Part shown: positions 28,001 to 34,838 of the stretch, piece by piece
Numbering within the stretch: position 1 is the first letter of the stretch
Layout of the letters: every line of letters begins with the position of its first letter
Source of the DNA: an uncultured Prevotella sp.
Lineage (GTDB): Bacteria; Bacteroidota; Bacteroidia; Bacteroidales; Bacteroidaceae
Direction: 5' to 3'
DNA: 54,833 nt
Assembly (NCBI GenBank): GCA_944321295.1
Contig: CALUKU010000021.1
Coordinates: forward strand, 1-54,833
Position numbers and translations under genes: made by a program
Notes under the pieces: generated by a model
Database searches by the model: none
Told to the model about the DNA's origin: nothing
The model's input: the letters and a program-made list of their open reading frames with translations, nothing else

Positions 28001-28112
28001 AGCGCATGCTGGCGAGCGCTATTGCCCGCGCCCTGTCAGGGCTTACGGGTGCCGCCGAGGCCGTCAGCAGGAGTGCCAGCGGCAGCACTAAGAGTGCTAA
28101 TAACTTTTTCAT
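25029..28112 (-). CDS. C10-family cysteine peptidase with T9SS-type C-terminus
   Basis: Predicted secreted streptopain/interpain-like protease, 1027 aa. It has the signal MKKLLALLVLPLALLLTASA, an inhibitory propeptide (to about 155) and the catalytic domain (about 160-365). The nucleophile is Cys190 in QSVTGCVATAMAQ, the catalytic His is His330 in GGHIFICDGY, and HINWGWYG follows at 344-351. Four repeated beta-sandwich domains come next, each with a NxGxYYNG/GGFYxG-like motif. The final 35 residues (VYSISGLRVGTT...LPAGIYISRGKKFIVK) resemble a T9SS sorting domain, fitting the T9SS operon upstream. It has a TATCTTTG promoter at 28177-28184. Its natural substrate is unknown. Confidence 0.92.
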   Translation of the reverse strand: MKKLLALLVLPLALLLTASAAPVSPDRARAIALASMRSAAARSASGTAAQQTELTLVKTATPRAKSGGKAQGALYYVFDKGEDGGIIIVAGDDRMRPVLGYTDRGSFAGADDNPGMRWWLEAVGRAAEAIASGEAPAEAVSGLKAAQEAAAASSMGGVEPLVKTQWGQNEPFNLLCPYDYEHDGQSVTGCVATAMAQLFYYWRYPEKGTGTAAYRTGKHGITVSANLADHPFDYDKMLTYYTDYDSDEANQAVAQLMYACAVSHEMDFCAYESSASISLEKLVNMFGFDPSCASGQREHFTPAEWESLIRHEIDQQRPVLYRGENASGGHIFICDGYDEAGLFHINWGWYGSYDGYFDLASLNSDNIPADGYTINQQVYYGLKPAGAQGGTAYDCSLYYESLSLGTTTTCNAGDIIRYNITHLECQGLDYDGYIGTAIYDTGGNLVDADCSSRFSLQNNYYYGSYDMIYTTPASLPDGTYTLRPVCGPSPDNIQPLKGAEGNGLPTTVKLTAVRGTITLELPTGLPLSLSVGGKPEAEGGSVYAGVTANVNIPITNTGAYYNGMVTVTRADDGRQVFADNFIIDEGETRPLLTALTVDEGDTEAEFIVSYETPDNPAAEAGRFTLQAQQRAEGAPAVSVESVTIADNSLTYGERMSLTATYTNQGGFYNGYAFVRIDIGGRYYYCPVEDMMINKGERKDVVFDIDFKEVLDILGPREGTGTATPGHVDMEEMMYILSEAKATFTVTDDGSAPAPAISIVGDPQVMGGSAYAGRPATIILNVRNDGADYLGTLMIFDNASGEHLSSGTLEIAANSEGTFKTTIQLPAAAGERTFNVYRTTPVNVNEYIGSFSLNVLQPTAGAPALTAEGLSVATPTVGADGELRFTAAISNLGGFYEGEIVFNLLLTGAGGGPTGGNMLRQAVEINGGETKTLNVVLDLRPTLANLGVNAAEGTISVMYYDAATDSYVTLDATGAFTVNLTTGVSQVEAEREAAPVYSISGLRVGTTADIDRLPAGIYISRGKKFIVK

Positions 28113-28176
28113 CTGTTTGTGTTTATATGGTGATAGGTTGGTTTGCGGTTAGTAGGTTAAAGCCAAAAGGTTGCCT

Positions 28177-28184
28177 CAAAGATA
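28177..28184 (-). promoter_or_regulatory. C10 peptidase -7 element
   Basis: TATCTTTG on the minus strand, 65 bases before the ATG. Confidence 0.6.
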
Positions 28185-28368
28185 AGTGTTTTTATCCGTA
28201 ATGACGAATAAAAACCGTTTTTTCTGCGTTTCCGGGCCGTTATTTCACGTTTTACGGCCGTGCGGCGGCCGCTCGGCGGGCCGCTCACGGATGTATGCGC
28301 ATTACTGAAATGACAGCCGCTATTACTGATTTTGCCGTCCGCCGCGCCGCTGTTACGGCCGAAAGCGT

Positions 28369-28376
28369 TATCTTTG
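28369..28376 (+). promoter_or_regulatory. Metallophosphoesterase -7 element
   Basis: TATCTTTG followed by CACC, 67 bases before ATG 28444. No clear -33 element. Confidence 0.55.
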
Positions 28377-28443
28377 CACCGTCCGCAGGGCTGCCGCCTT
28401 GCGTTGGCGCGGCCGCCGGGCGCTAATATAAATATGTGTAGAT

Positions 28444-29583
28444 ATGTGGATGGTATTGTTCTTAGTGCTGCCTTTGGGCGGCTTCGCTTATGTGCTGTGG
28501 CATGTGTGGTGCCTGCTGTCGGGCGTCCCCGCGGCGCGGTGGGCCGTGGTGTCGGTGCTGCTGTTGCCGCTGCTGGCGCTGGTGCTCAACTTCTCCGGCG
28601 CCACGGACCGCATGCCCATGTGGCTCGCGCGGACGTGTTACCAGGTGGGCACGTCGTCGCTTTTCGTGCTGATGTACGCCGTCTTCCTTTTCCTGCTGCT
28701 CGACATCGGGCGGCTGGCGCACGTCTTGCCCAGGTCGGCCCTGCACGGCAGCTGGTCCCTCCTGCTGCTTTACGCATTGGTGCTGGTGGTCGTGTTCGTC
28801 CTCGGCAACGTGTGGTATAACCTGTTAGTGCCGCGTTTCTACCATGAAACGACCTACAAGCAGGTGCCCGTATCTACCGACATAGTGATGATGAGCGACC
28901 TGCACCTGGGCTACGCCAACGGCTCCGGGCAGCTGCGCAAGTGGGTCGACGAGATCAACCACAGCCGTCCTGACCTCGTGCTGATAGCCGGCGACGTAAT
29001 AGACGGCAGCATGCGCCCCTTTGAGGACGGCCGCATGGCGGCCGAGCTGAGGCGAATCAATGCCCCGAAGTACGGCTGCTTCGGCAACCACGAGCACTAC
29101 GCCGGCACGGAGGCCGCGGCCCGCTTCTACCGCGAGGCCGGCATAACGCTGCTGCGCGACTCGGTGGCTTACTTCAACGGCATGGCCATCGTGGGGCGCG
29201 AGGACCGCAGCGCGGGCCGCCGCAAGCCGCTGGCCGAGCTGATGAAGGGCGTGGACAACGATAAGTATGTCATCCTGCTCGACCACCAGCCCTACCATCT
29301 CGAGCAGGCCGAGCGCGCCGGCGTAGACCTGCAGTTCAGCGGCCACACGCATTACGGCCAGGTGTGGCCGATAAGCTGGATAACCGATGCCGTGTACGAG
29401 TGTGCCTGGGGCACGACGAAGCGCGGCAACACCCGCTATTATGTCAGTTCGGGCATAGGCCTGTGGGGCGGCAAGTTCCGCATCGGCACTTACTCCGAGT
29501 ACGTCGACGTCTTGCTTCAGCGCCTCGACACGGTGCATTACAGGAACAAGTTTAACATGTGGAGCACCCCTCCGCCGCGGTAG
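28444..29583 (+). CDS. Membrane-anchored metallophosphoesterase
   Basis: A 379-aa protein with three or four N-terminal transmembrane helices (about residues 1-135, e.g. MVLFLVLPLGGFAYVLWHVW and LLLLYALVLVVVFVLGNVWY) and a calcineurin-like phosphoesterase domain (about 145-370). The metal-binding motifs are all present: IVMMSDLHLG, LIAGDVIDG, GNHEHY and SGHTHYGQVWP. The family includes YkuE-like enzymes; the substrate is unknown (phospholipid or nucleotide sugar are options). Single gene, convergent with the gamma-carbonic anhydrase gene and followed by repeats. Confidence 0.92.
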   Translation: MWMVLFLVLPLGGFAYVLWHVWCLLSGVPAARWAVVSVLLLPLLALVLNFSGATDRMPMWLARTCYQVGTSSLFVLMYAVFLFLLLDIGRLAHVLPRSALHGSWSLLLLYALVLVVVFVLGNVWYNLLVPRFYHETTYKQVPVSTDIVMMSDLHLGYANGSGQLRKWVDEINHSRPDLVLIAGDVIDGSMRPFEDGRMAAELRRINAPKYGCFGNHEHYAGTEAAARFYREAGITLLRDSVAYFNGMAIVGREDRSAGRRKPLAELMKGVDNDKYVILLDHQPYHLEQAERAGVDLQFSGHTHYGQVWPISWITDAVYECAWGTTKRGNTRYYVSSGIGLWGGKFRIGTYSEYVDVLLQRLDTVHYRNKFNMWSTPPPR

Positions 29584-29690
29584 GCCGGCGCTTGCGGGGT
29601 GAGGCCACGGATTGCAATAGGCCGTCTTCCGCAAATCTGTTGTATGGCTTTAATAAGCAGATGATTAAAGTATTGAAAAGAACGCCGCCC

Positions 29691-29806
29691 TTGTAGGAAC
29701 ATAATTTATTATGTCCGCACGTTTCGTGAGAAACGTATTTTATCGATGTTCAGATATTTATACGCCCCTCCGTGGCGTGCGGGCATAATAAATTATGCCC
29801 CTACAA
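29691..29806. repeat. Palindromic element C (relative of B)
   Basis: Arm 29691-29721 and inverted arm 29776-29806 carry the same self-palindromic AACATAATTTATTATGTCC core as element B. The right flank (GGGTGTCTTC...ACTTGT) also resembles B, but the B-type terminal repeat is not recognisable on the left. It occupies the 432-base gap 29584-30015 together with module copy 6. Confidence 0.6.
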
Positions 29807-29879
29807 TGGGTGTCTTCAGTTTGCTCTTACTTGTCAAAAACAAAGTCATACTATCCAAAAGGTTTGCGGATGAACCCCA

Positions 29880-29970
29880 ATAGGTAGCCTTCCGCAACGC
29901 AAAAGGTTACCTATTACACGCTAAAAGGCCGCCTTTCACACGCTGAAAGGCGGCCTTTTGTAATGCGTTG
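29880..29970. repeat. Dispersed palindrome module, copy 6
   Basis: Two hairpins. The first is ATAGGTAGCCTT (29880 on) with AAGGTTACCTAT (to 29913), with a G-U pair. The second is perfect: AAAAGGCCGCCTTTC (29923-29937) with GAAAGGCGGCCTTTT (29945-29959). It lies 46 bases beyond the end of the gamma-carbonic anhydrase gene. Confidence 0.8.
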
Positions 29971-30015
29971 GTTGTCAGAGCGTTACGTCGACGGTAAAGA
30001 GCCGCCGCCCGAGGG

Positions 30016-30540
30016 CTATTCGCCCTGGCGCGCGTCCTCGGCCAAATACCACTTGGAATACTCCACGTAGTGCTTGGCGAAGCTCTCCGCCTGCCCCGGA
30101 CGGGTGGTCTTTATAAACTTGGCGGGCACTCCGCCCCATATCTCGTGGGCGCCGATCTTAGTGCCCTGCAGCACCAGCGCGCCGGCGGCCACTATCGCCC
30201 CTTCGCCTATGTCGGCGTTGTCAAGCACGGTGGCGCCCATGCCTATGAGCGCGCCGCGGCGTATCGTGCAGGCGTGCACCGTAGCGTTGTGGCCCACGGT
30301 GACGTCGTCTTCCATCACAACGGGCCCCGTAGTGTTAGTCACGTGCACGCACGCCCCGTCCTGAATGTTAACCCTGTTGCCCAAGGTCACCGGCGCCACG
30401 TCGCCACGGACGACGGCGTTGAACCATACGGAGCACTCGTCGCCCATAGTGACCTCTCCCACTACGGCCGCCGTTTCGCTAAAGTAGCAGTCTTTGCCCC
30501 ACTTCGGCGCAAGACCCTTAACTGCTTTTATCAATGCCAT
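30016..30540 (-). CDS. Gamma-carbonic anhydrase family protein
   Basis: A 174-aa left-handed beta-helix protein of the YrdA/PaaY-like gamma-carbonic anhydrase family. Hexapeptide-type repeats are visible throughout. The three metal-ligand histidines of the family are at residues 66 (ACVHVTN), 84 (VTVGHN) and 89 (ATVHAC). The RGDVAPVTLGNRVNIQDG stretch is also conserved. It probably binds a divalent metal in the cytoplasm; true carbonic anhydrase activity is often low or absent in this family. Single gene with its own promoter. Confidence 0.93.
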   Translation of the reverse strand: MALIKAVKGLAPKWGKDCYFSETAAVVGEVTMGDECSVWFNAVVRGDVAPVTLGNRVNIQDGACVHVTNTTGPVVMEDDVTVGHNATVHACTIRRGALIGMGATVLDNADIGEGAIVAAGALVLQGTKIGAHEIWGGVPAKFIKTTRPGQAESFAKHYVEYSKWYLAEDARQGE

Positions 30541-30567
30541 AATCTGTCTTTTTTATTATTGTCGGTG

Positions 30568-30575
30568 CAAAGATA
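30568..30575 (-). promoter_or_regulatory. Gamma-carbonic anhydrase -7 element
   Basis: TATCTTTG on the minus strand, 27 bases before the ATG. Confidence 0.6.
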
Positions 30576-30631
30576 GTGAAAGGCGAGAGCAATGCGGAAA
30601 GAAAAACGGTTTTTTCTTTCCATATTGCCGA

Positions 30632-30699
30632 GCCGCCTCCTGTCTTGGCCGCAGGTAAAGATGAAGAATGGATAGGCCGCCTCCTGTCTTGGCCGCAGG
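30632..30699. repeat. 24-base direct repeat
   Basis: Two identical 24-base copies (30632-30655, 30676-30699), period 44, beginning GCCGCCTCCTGTCTTGGCCG. The spacer is 20 bases. Function unknown. Confidence 0.8.
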
Positions 30700-30781
30700 C
30701 GGGGATGAGGCGGAAACGGGCTTGTTGCCGTTATTTAAGAAACATTAAGCCCGATGGTGCGGCGTAAGCTTTCAGGTGGAT

Positions 30782-30789
30782 TAACTTTG
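30782..30789 (+). promoter_or_regulatory. -7 element, TAACTTTG
   Basis: Consensus -7 element 62 bases before ATG 30852. Confidence 0.55.
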
Positions 30790-30851
30790 CAGACGGCATG
30801 CCGTAAAGCGTCCTTCCGATGGACTGGCTCACGGCTTTTATGTGAATAATT

Positions 30852-31796
30852 ATGGTTATAAGGAATATCAACCGCAGGCTTGCGGCCGCCGTGTTGTGCT
30901 TTGCGGCGGCATGTGTTGAGGCCACGGCCCAAGACGACGGCGGGCGGGGGCGCTTCGCCCTGCCCGGGTTCGTTGTGCAGCATGACATCGGCGGCGCTCC
31001 CGCGCCTGCTTACCTGCGCGACTCGCTGGCGTTCGCCCTGCACGTTAAGGACATCGTGCCGGCGCGCAGGGAACTGCCCGTGTGGACGCCGGCGGACAGC
31101 ATTGCCCTGCCGCCGAGGCTCTTCACCGGGCTTGGCGGCGTGGCGCCGGCCGCCGCCGGCACGCCTTTCGGCCGCAACCCGTTCGCCTTCGACTTCGGGC
31201 GGAGCGGACGGCTGGCCTCGTGGGGCACGGGTGCCGTCACCGGCTCGTCGTCACGCACTACGCTGCCAGGCCTGCTCTCGCGCCGCGACGCCTCGCTCGG
31301 CGTCGTGCAGAGCTTCGGCGCTCTAACCGTGTCGGCCGGCCTCTCGGCCGACCGCTACATGCTCTGGCGAGGCACGCGCACGACCTTCGGCCTCGGCGGC
31401 TCGCTGAGCTACCGCTTCACCGACAACCTTTCGGCCACGCTGTTCGGCCGCTACGTCGGCGGCGGCTCTTTCGTTTCGCCGGCCTCGCTGCCGTATGTCG
31501 GAGCGTCGGGCTACGGCGGCTACGTCACGCTGACGGGCGGCGCGCTGGGCGTAGACCTCGGCGTTGAGAGCTATTACGACGCTTTCGCACGCCGATGGGT
31601 CACCTCGCCGATTGTGACGCCTAAGGTCAAGGTGAGCGAGAAGTTCACTATCGAACTGCCAGTGGGATGGATGGTGAAGGAGATGATTGACAACGCCGTC
31701 AACAACAACAGGCGGCGCGGCGGGCCGATGATAATGCCCGACAATGTGCCGGCACCCGGGCGCATACCCTTCGGGGCGCCCGAAATGCCGCGGTAA
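30852..31796 (+). CDS. Exported protein of unknown function, outer-membrane-like
   Basis: A 314-aa protein I do not recognise. It has a signal sequence (RLAAAVLCFAAACVEATAQ). From about residue 95 it is Gly/Ser/Ala-rich with alternating amphipathic segments (GVVQSFGALTVSAGLSADRYMLW, FGLGGSLSYRFTDNLSATLFGRYV, GYVTLTGGALGVDLGVESYYD), which suggests an outer-membrane barrel or adhesin-like surface protein. The C-terminus is Pro/Arg-rich and does not end in a barrel-like aromatic, nor in a T9SS domain. It stands alone with its own promoter and a bidirectional terminator. Confidence 0.75.
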   Translation: MVIRNINRRLAAAVLCFAAACVEATAQDDGGRGRFALPGFVVQHDIGGAPAPAYLRDSLAFALHVKDIVPARRELPVWTPADSIALPPRLFTGLGGVAPAAAGTPFGRNPFAFDFGRSGRLASWGTGAVTGSSSRTTLPGLLSRRDASLGVVQSFGALTVSAGLSADRYMLWRGTRTTFGLGGSLSYRFTDNLSATLFGRYVGGGSFVSPASLPYVGASGYGGYVTLTGGALGVDLGVESYYDAFARRWVTSPIVTPKVKVSEKFTIELPVGWMVKEMIDNAVNNNRRRGGPMIMPDNVPAPGRIPFGAPEMPR

Positions 31797-31821
31797 GTAA
31801 GAAAACGAACGGTGAAAAACT

Positions 31822-31867
31822 AAGAGCGGAGAATTCATATGCTGTCATTTGAATTCTCCGCTCTTGG
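31822..31867. terminator. Bidirectional terminator
   Basis: Perfect 16-bp stem AAGAGCGGAGAATTCA (31822-31837) with TGAATTCTCCGCTCTT (31850-31865). An A-run on one side and GGTTTTT on the other let it end both convergent genes. Confidence 0.85.
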
Positions 31868-31878
31868 TTTTTCGCCTT

Positions 31879-32955
31879 TTATTTTACGCCGACGGCGTGG
31901 AAAGGCTGCTCCTTTACGTCGTCAAGGGGCGTGGCCTTATACTTCGTCTTGCCGAAGTTTATCTTAGTGAGGTCTATCTGCCGGATGGCGCTGTCGTACA
32001 TCGTGCGGTAGTAAATCTTGCGCCCCGTCATGTCGGTGGCCGACGTCCACTGCGTGGCGCTCGGTATGTCGACCGCCGTTTCGCCCTCGGCCGTTTCGAT
32101 GCCGATGGGTATGTCGAAGTTGTTGAGTATCTGGAAGCACTGCCTTACGGTCTTGTCGGCCGTGGCGAGGACGGGCGCCGTGGCCTGGAACCATGCCGCG
32201 CGGACGAAGCGCGAGGGAGGCGTCACGTCGCCGGGGATGCCCAGGAAGCCGCTGCCCGCTCCGAACGAGGCCACCTGCACGCCGCCGAGCTTCTTCGGCT
32301 TGGCCGTTCCGGGAAAGAGGTTCACGTAGTTGTTGAGATTGGTCAGCTGCCATTCAAAGCCCGGCGAGTTGGTCAGCACGCCCAAGGCATTGTCGTAGAC
32401 GTTCACGCGGCGGTCGGTTATCTCTATCACGATCTGCTTGCCCGACGGGTCGGCCACACGCCAGTGGGCCGTCGAGGCGCGTGGGTCTATGGCCACTACG
32501 CGCACCTCGCTGAGTCCCGCCTTCACCTCGTCTACGGTCTTGAAGTTGCCCAACAGCCACGAAACGAGCTGCAGGTCGGCTATGCTTCGCGCCTTGTCGG
32601 CCTCGGCGTAGTCTTCATAACGGCCGTAACCGGGGAAGTAGAACAGGCCGGCCGACAGCCCCTCTTCGTTCAGGCCCTCGGCAACGAACTCCTCTTGCTC
32701 CACCGCCAGGCCTACGTAACCATACTTGGCGGTGAACGTGAGACCGCCCTTCGTGCCTCCTGGGACGTAAGACTGCTGGGTGTAACCTCTCGGCACTATG
32801 ACGTAACGGCTGTTCAAGTCGCTGCCGCCCCATTCTATCGTGCGGGCGAGCACGGTGCTGCCGTCCTGGCTCTTGAGCGTTATGCCGGTGCAGGCTATGC
32901 CCGGCAGGGCCGTAAAAGCTAACGCTATTACGGTCAAAAGCTTTAATCTGAACAT
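31879..32955 (-). CDS. Choloylglycine hydrolase family (Ntn) protein
   Basis: Predicted exported linear-amide C-N hydrolase (peptidase family C59: bile salt hydrolases and penicillin V acylases). About 358 aa. The signal peptide MFRLKLLTVIALAFTALPGIA is followed by the would-be N-terminal nucleophile Cys in CTGITLKSQDG. Counting from the processed protein as in bile salt hydrolases, Arg18 is kept (LAR), while the usual Asp21 is Glu (TIEW). VLTNSPGFEWQL and PPSRFVRAAWF match the later conserved Asn and Arg regions. ATG 32955 was chosen over TTG 32961. Whether the substrate is a bile acid conjugate, a penicillin or an acyl-homoserine lactone is undecided. Confidence 0.9.
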   Translation of the reverse strand: MFRLKLLTVIALAFTALPGIACTGITLKSQDGSTVLARTIEWGGSDLNSRYVIVPRGYTQQSYVPGGTKGGLTFTAKYGYVGLAVEQEEFVAEGLNEEGLSAGLFYFPGYGRYEDYAEADKARSIADLQLVSWLLGNFKTVDEVKAGLSEVRVVAIDPRASTAHWRVADPSGKQIVIEITDRRVNVYDNALGVLTNSPGFEWQLTNLNNYVNLFPGTAKPKKLGGVQVASFGAGSGFLGIPGDVTPPSRFVRAAWFQATAPVLATADKTVRQCFQILNNFDIPIGIETAEGETAVDIPSATQWTSATDMTGRKIYYRTMYDSAIRQIDLTKINFGKTKYKATPLDDVKEQPFHAVGVK

Positions 32956-32992
32956 AGGCAAAATGGTTTAATTGGTTATAGAATGTATTCTA

Positions 32993-33019
32993 ATTAAGAA
33001 TTAAGGCTTAATTCTTAAT
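32993..33019. terminator. AT-rich hairpin after mlaF-like gene
   Basis: Perfect 12-bp stem ATTAAGAATTAA (32993-33004) with TTAATTCTTAAT (33008-33019) and a 3-base loop, 11 bases beyond the stop of the ABC ATPase gene. Related in sequence to the inverted repeat at 3461-3534. Confidence 0.5.
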
Positions 33020-33029
33020 TTTCCGGCTC

Positions 33030-33800
33030 TTAGCCCTTGATTTTCTCGAGAGAGGCTTTGCGCATCTTCTTGAGCAGGTCTGAGGCGAAGATGAAGTCGG
33101 TAAGGTTCTTGTTGTCGCTGCCCATCACCTGCGAGCTGACGCCTTCCCACTCCTTGCGTCCTTCGTGGATGAAGATTATGCTCTCGCCGATGCCCATCAC
33201 GGAGTTCATGTCGTGGGTGTTGATGATAGTGGTTATGCCGAACTCGTGGGTAATGCTGTGAAGCAGCTGGTCAATCACGAGCGACGTCTTGGGGTCGAGT
33301 CCTGAGTTCGGCTCGTCGCAGAACAGGTATTTGGGGTTGAGCGATATGGCCCTGGCGATGGCCACGCGCTTCTGCATGCCGCCTGAAAGCTCGCCCGGAT
33401 ACTTATGGTCCGTGCCGGTGAGGTTTACGCGGTCGAGGCATGTGCGGGCGCGGTGTATGCGCTCGCGGAGCGTCATCGACGAGAACATGTCTAAGGGGAA
33501 CATGACGTTCTCGAGCACCGTCAGCGAGTCGAAGAGCGCCGCGCTCTGGAATATCATTCCCATCTCGCGGCGGAGCGAGGCTTTCTCGTGCTTGTCCATG
33601 GCTACGAAGTTGCGCCCGTCATACAGCACTTCGCCCGTCGTAGGCTCAAGCAGTCCGACGAGGTTCTTTATCAGCACGGTCTTGCCCGAGCCGCTCTGGC
33701 CGATGATGAGGTTGGTCTTTCCGCTCTCGAAGACGGCGCTGATGTCCTTAAGCACTTCCTTGTCGCCGAACGACTTGCAAAGGTTCTTTATTTCAATCAT
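33030..33800 (-). CDS. ABC transporter ATPase, MlaF-like
   Basis: Cytoplasmic ATPase of a phospholipid/organic-solvent-resistance ABC transporter (MlaF/Ttg2A family). 256 aa. Walker A GQSGSGKT is near residue 34, the Q-loop MIFQSAALFDSLTVLENV follows, and the signature is LSGGMQKRVAIARA. Walker B is FCDEPNSGLDP and the H-loop is IINTHDMNSV. The PNSGLDP wording is typical of the Mla family. It is downstream of the MlaE-like permease (133-base gap containing a 14-bp inverted repeat). No MlaD-type MCE gene is adjacent. Confidence 0.9.
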   Translation of the reverse strand: MIEIKNLCKSFGDKEVLKDISAVFESGKTNLIIGQSGSGKTVLIKNLVGLLEPTTGEVLYDGRNFVAMDKHEKASLRREMGMIFQSAALFDSLTVLENVMFPLDMFSSMTLRERIHRARTCLDRVNLTGTDHKYPGELSGGMQKRVAIARAISLNPKYLFCDEPNSGLDPKTSLVIDQLLHSITHEFGITTIINTHDMNSVMGIGESIIFIHEGRKEWEGVSSQVMGSDNKNLTDFIFASDLLKKMRKASLEKIKG

Positions 33801-33836
33801 GGTTTGTCAGTTGACAAGTTACAAGCAGACGAGTCG

Positions 33837-33905
33837 ACAAGGAGATTTGCCTGTCTGCCTGGTAATTGTAGTTATTGTTCTCAAAGGTTAAGCAAATCTC
33901 CTTGT
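33837..33905. repeat. 14-bp inverted repeat between permease and ATPase genes
   Basis: ACAAGGAGATTTGC (33837-33850) with GCAAATCTCCTTGT (33892-33905) and a 41-base loop. It lies in a stretch rich in CTTGTCTGC-like words that also occur upstream of the permease gene (34776-34830). Confidence 0.65.
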
Positions 33906-33933
33906 TTGCTTGTCCCTTGTGCCTTGTCTGCCG

Positions 33934-34680
33934 TCAAGACAATATCTGTGTGAGGAACAGGTCGGAGAAGAGAATCATCACGCTGCTCGTCACCACGGCG
34001 TCGGTGCTGGCCTTGCCGACGTTGACCGAGCCGCCCTCGACGGTGTAGCCGTAGTATGAGGGCACGCTGGTTATGATGAAGGCGAAGAACAGGCTCTTTA
34101 TGACACTCATGTGCATGAACCACGGGTTGAAGTCGTACTGCAGGCCGAGGGTTAGGTCTTCGGGGCTGATTACGTGGCCGATGTAGGCCGTGGCGTAAGC
34201 TCCCACTATGCCGGAGGCCGTGCTGAAGATTACGAGGAACGGCATGAGGGTCATCATGCCGAGTATTTTCGGCAGTATGAGGAAGTTGGCCGAGTTGACG
34301 CCCATGATGTCGAGCGCGTCAATCTGCTGCGTGACGCGCATCGTGCCTATTTCGGAGGCGATGTTAGAGCCTACCTTTCCGGCGAGGATGAGGCACATTA
34401 TCGACGACGAGAACTCGAGCAGCATTATCTCGCGGGTGACGTAGCCCGTGACAAAGCGCGGCATCCACGCGCTCTGCACGTTGAGCTTTATCTGGATGCA
34501 GATTACCGCTCCGATGAAGAAAGATATCAGCAGGACGATGCCTATGGAGTTGACGCCGAGCGCGGACATCTCCTTTACGTATTGCTTCAGGAACATCCTC
34601 ATGCGCTCGGGGCGGGCTATGGCGCGCCCCATGAGCATGAGGTAGCGGCCGAAGCTGGTGAGATATTTTTGCAAAAGCAT
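33934..34680 (-). CDS. ABC transporter permease, MlaE-like
   Basis: Inner-membrane permease of the Mla-type lipid transporter, 248 aa. The family features are FFIGAVICIQIKLNVQSAWMP near residues 55-75 and EFSSSIMCLILAGKVGSNIASEIGTMRVTQQIDALDIMGVNSANFLILPKI, the strongly conserved MlaE central segment. Several transmembrane helices follow, ending with YGYTVEGGSVNVGKASTDAVVTSSVMIL. It is the first gene of a two-gene minus-strand unit with a good promoter (34839-34871), divergent from lptB. Confidence 0.92.
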   Translation of the reverse strand: MLLQKYLTSFGRYLMLMGRAIARPERMRMFLKQYVKEMSALGVNSIGIVLLISFFIGAVICIQIKLNVQSAWMPRFVTGYVTREIMLLEFSSSIMCLILAGKVGSNIASEIGTMRVTQQIDALDIMGVNSANFLILPKILGMMTLMPFLVIFSTASGIVGAYATAYIGHVISPEDLTLGLQYDFNPWFMHMSVIKSLFFAFIITSVPSYYGYTVEGGSVNVGKASTDAVVTSSVMILFSDLFLTQILS

Positions 34681-34775
34681 ATTTTCTTGTTTTTATGGGC
34701 AAGCCCGTAAGCGGGCGGCAGGGCGGATAAGGCTCCTCTTCAGGGCGTCTGCGGCTGCCTGCCTGTCTGCTTATC

Positions 34776-34830
34776 GCTTGTCAACTTGTCTGCTTGTTAC
34801 TGTTTGCTTGTCTGCCTGGAAACTTGTTTC
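34776..34830. repeat. CTTGTCTGC-rich repeat tract
   Basis: Iterated CTTGTC, TCTGCTTGT and TGCCTGG words. TGTTTGCTTGTC at 34801-34812 recurs at 33903-33914, and GTTGACAAG/ACAAGCAGAC occur inverted at 33810-33830. Similar tracts thus flank the MlaE-like gene. Confidence 0.55.
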
Positions 34831-34838
34831 CATTGTTG

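Larger units (their letters stand above)
28113..28443. other. 331-base divergent promoter region
   Basis: Holds the minus-strand promoter of the C10 peptidase and the plus-strand promoter of the metallophosphoesterase gene, separated by GC-rich sequence. No repeat module or gene is seen here. Confidence 0.5.
30541..30851. other. 311-base divergent intergenic region
   Basis: Contains the gamma-carbonic anhydrase promoter, a 24-base direct repeat (30632-30655 and 30676-30699) and a promoter for the gene at 30852. No gene seen. Confidence 0.5.

Noticed and set aside
31849-32922. 357-codon plus-strand frame opposite the choloylglycine hydrolase gene
   Set aside because: It is an antisense shadow; the minus-strand protein has clear catalytic residues and a signal peptide.
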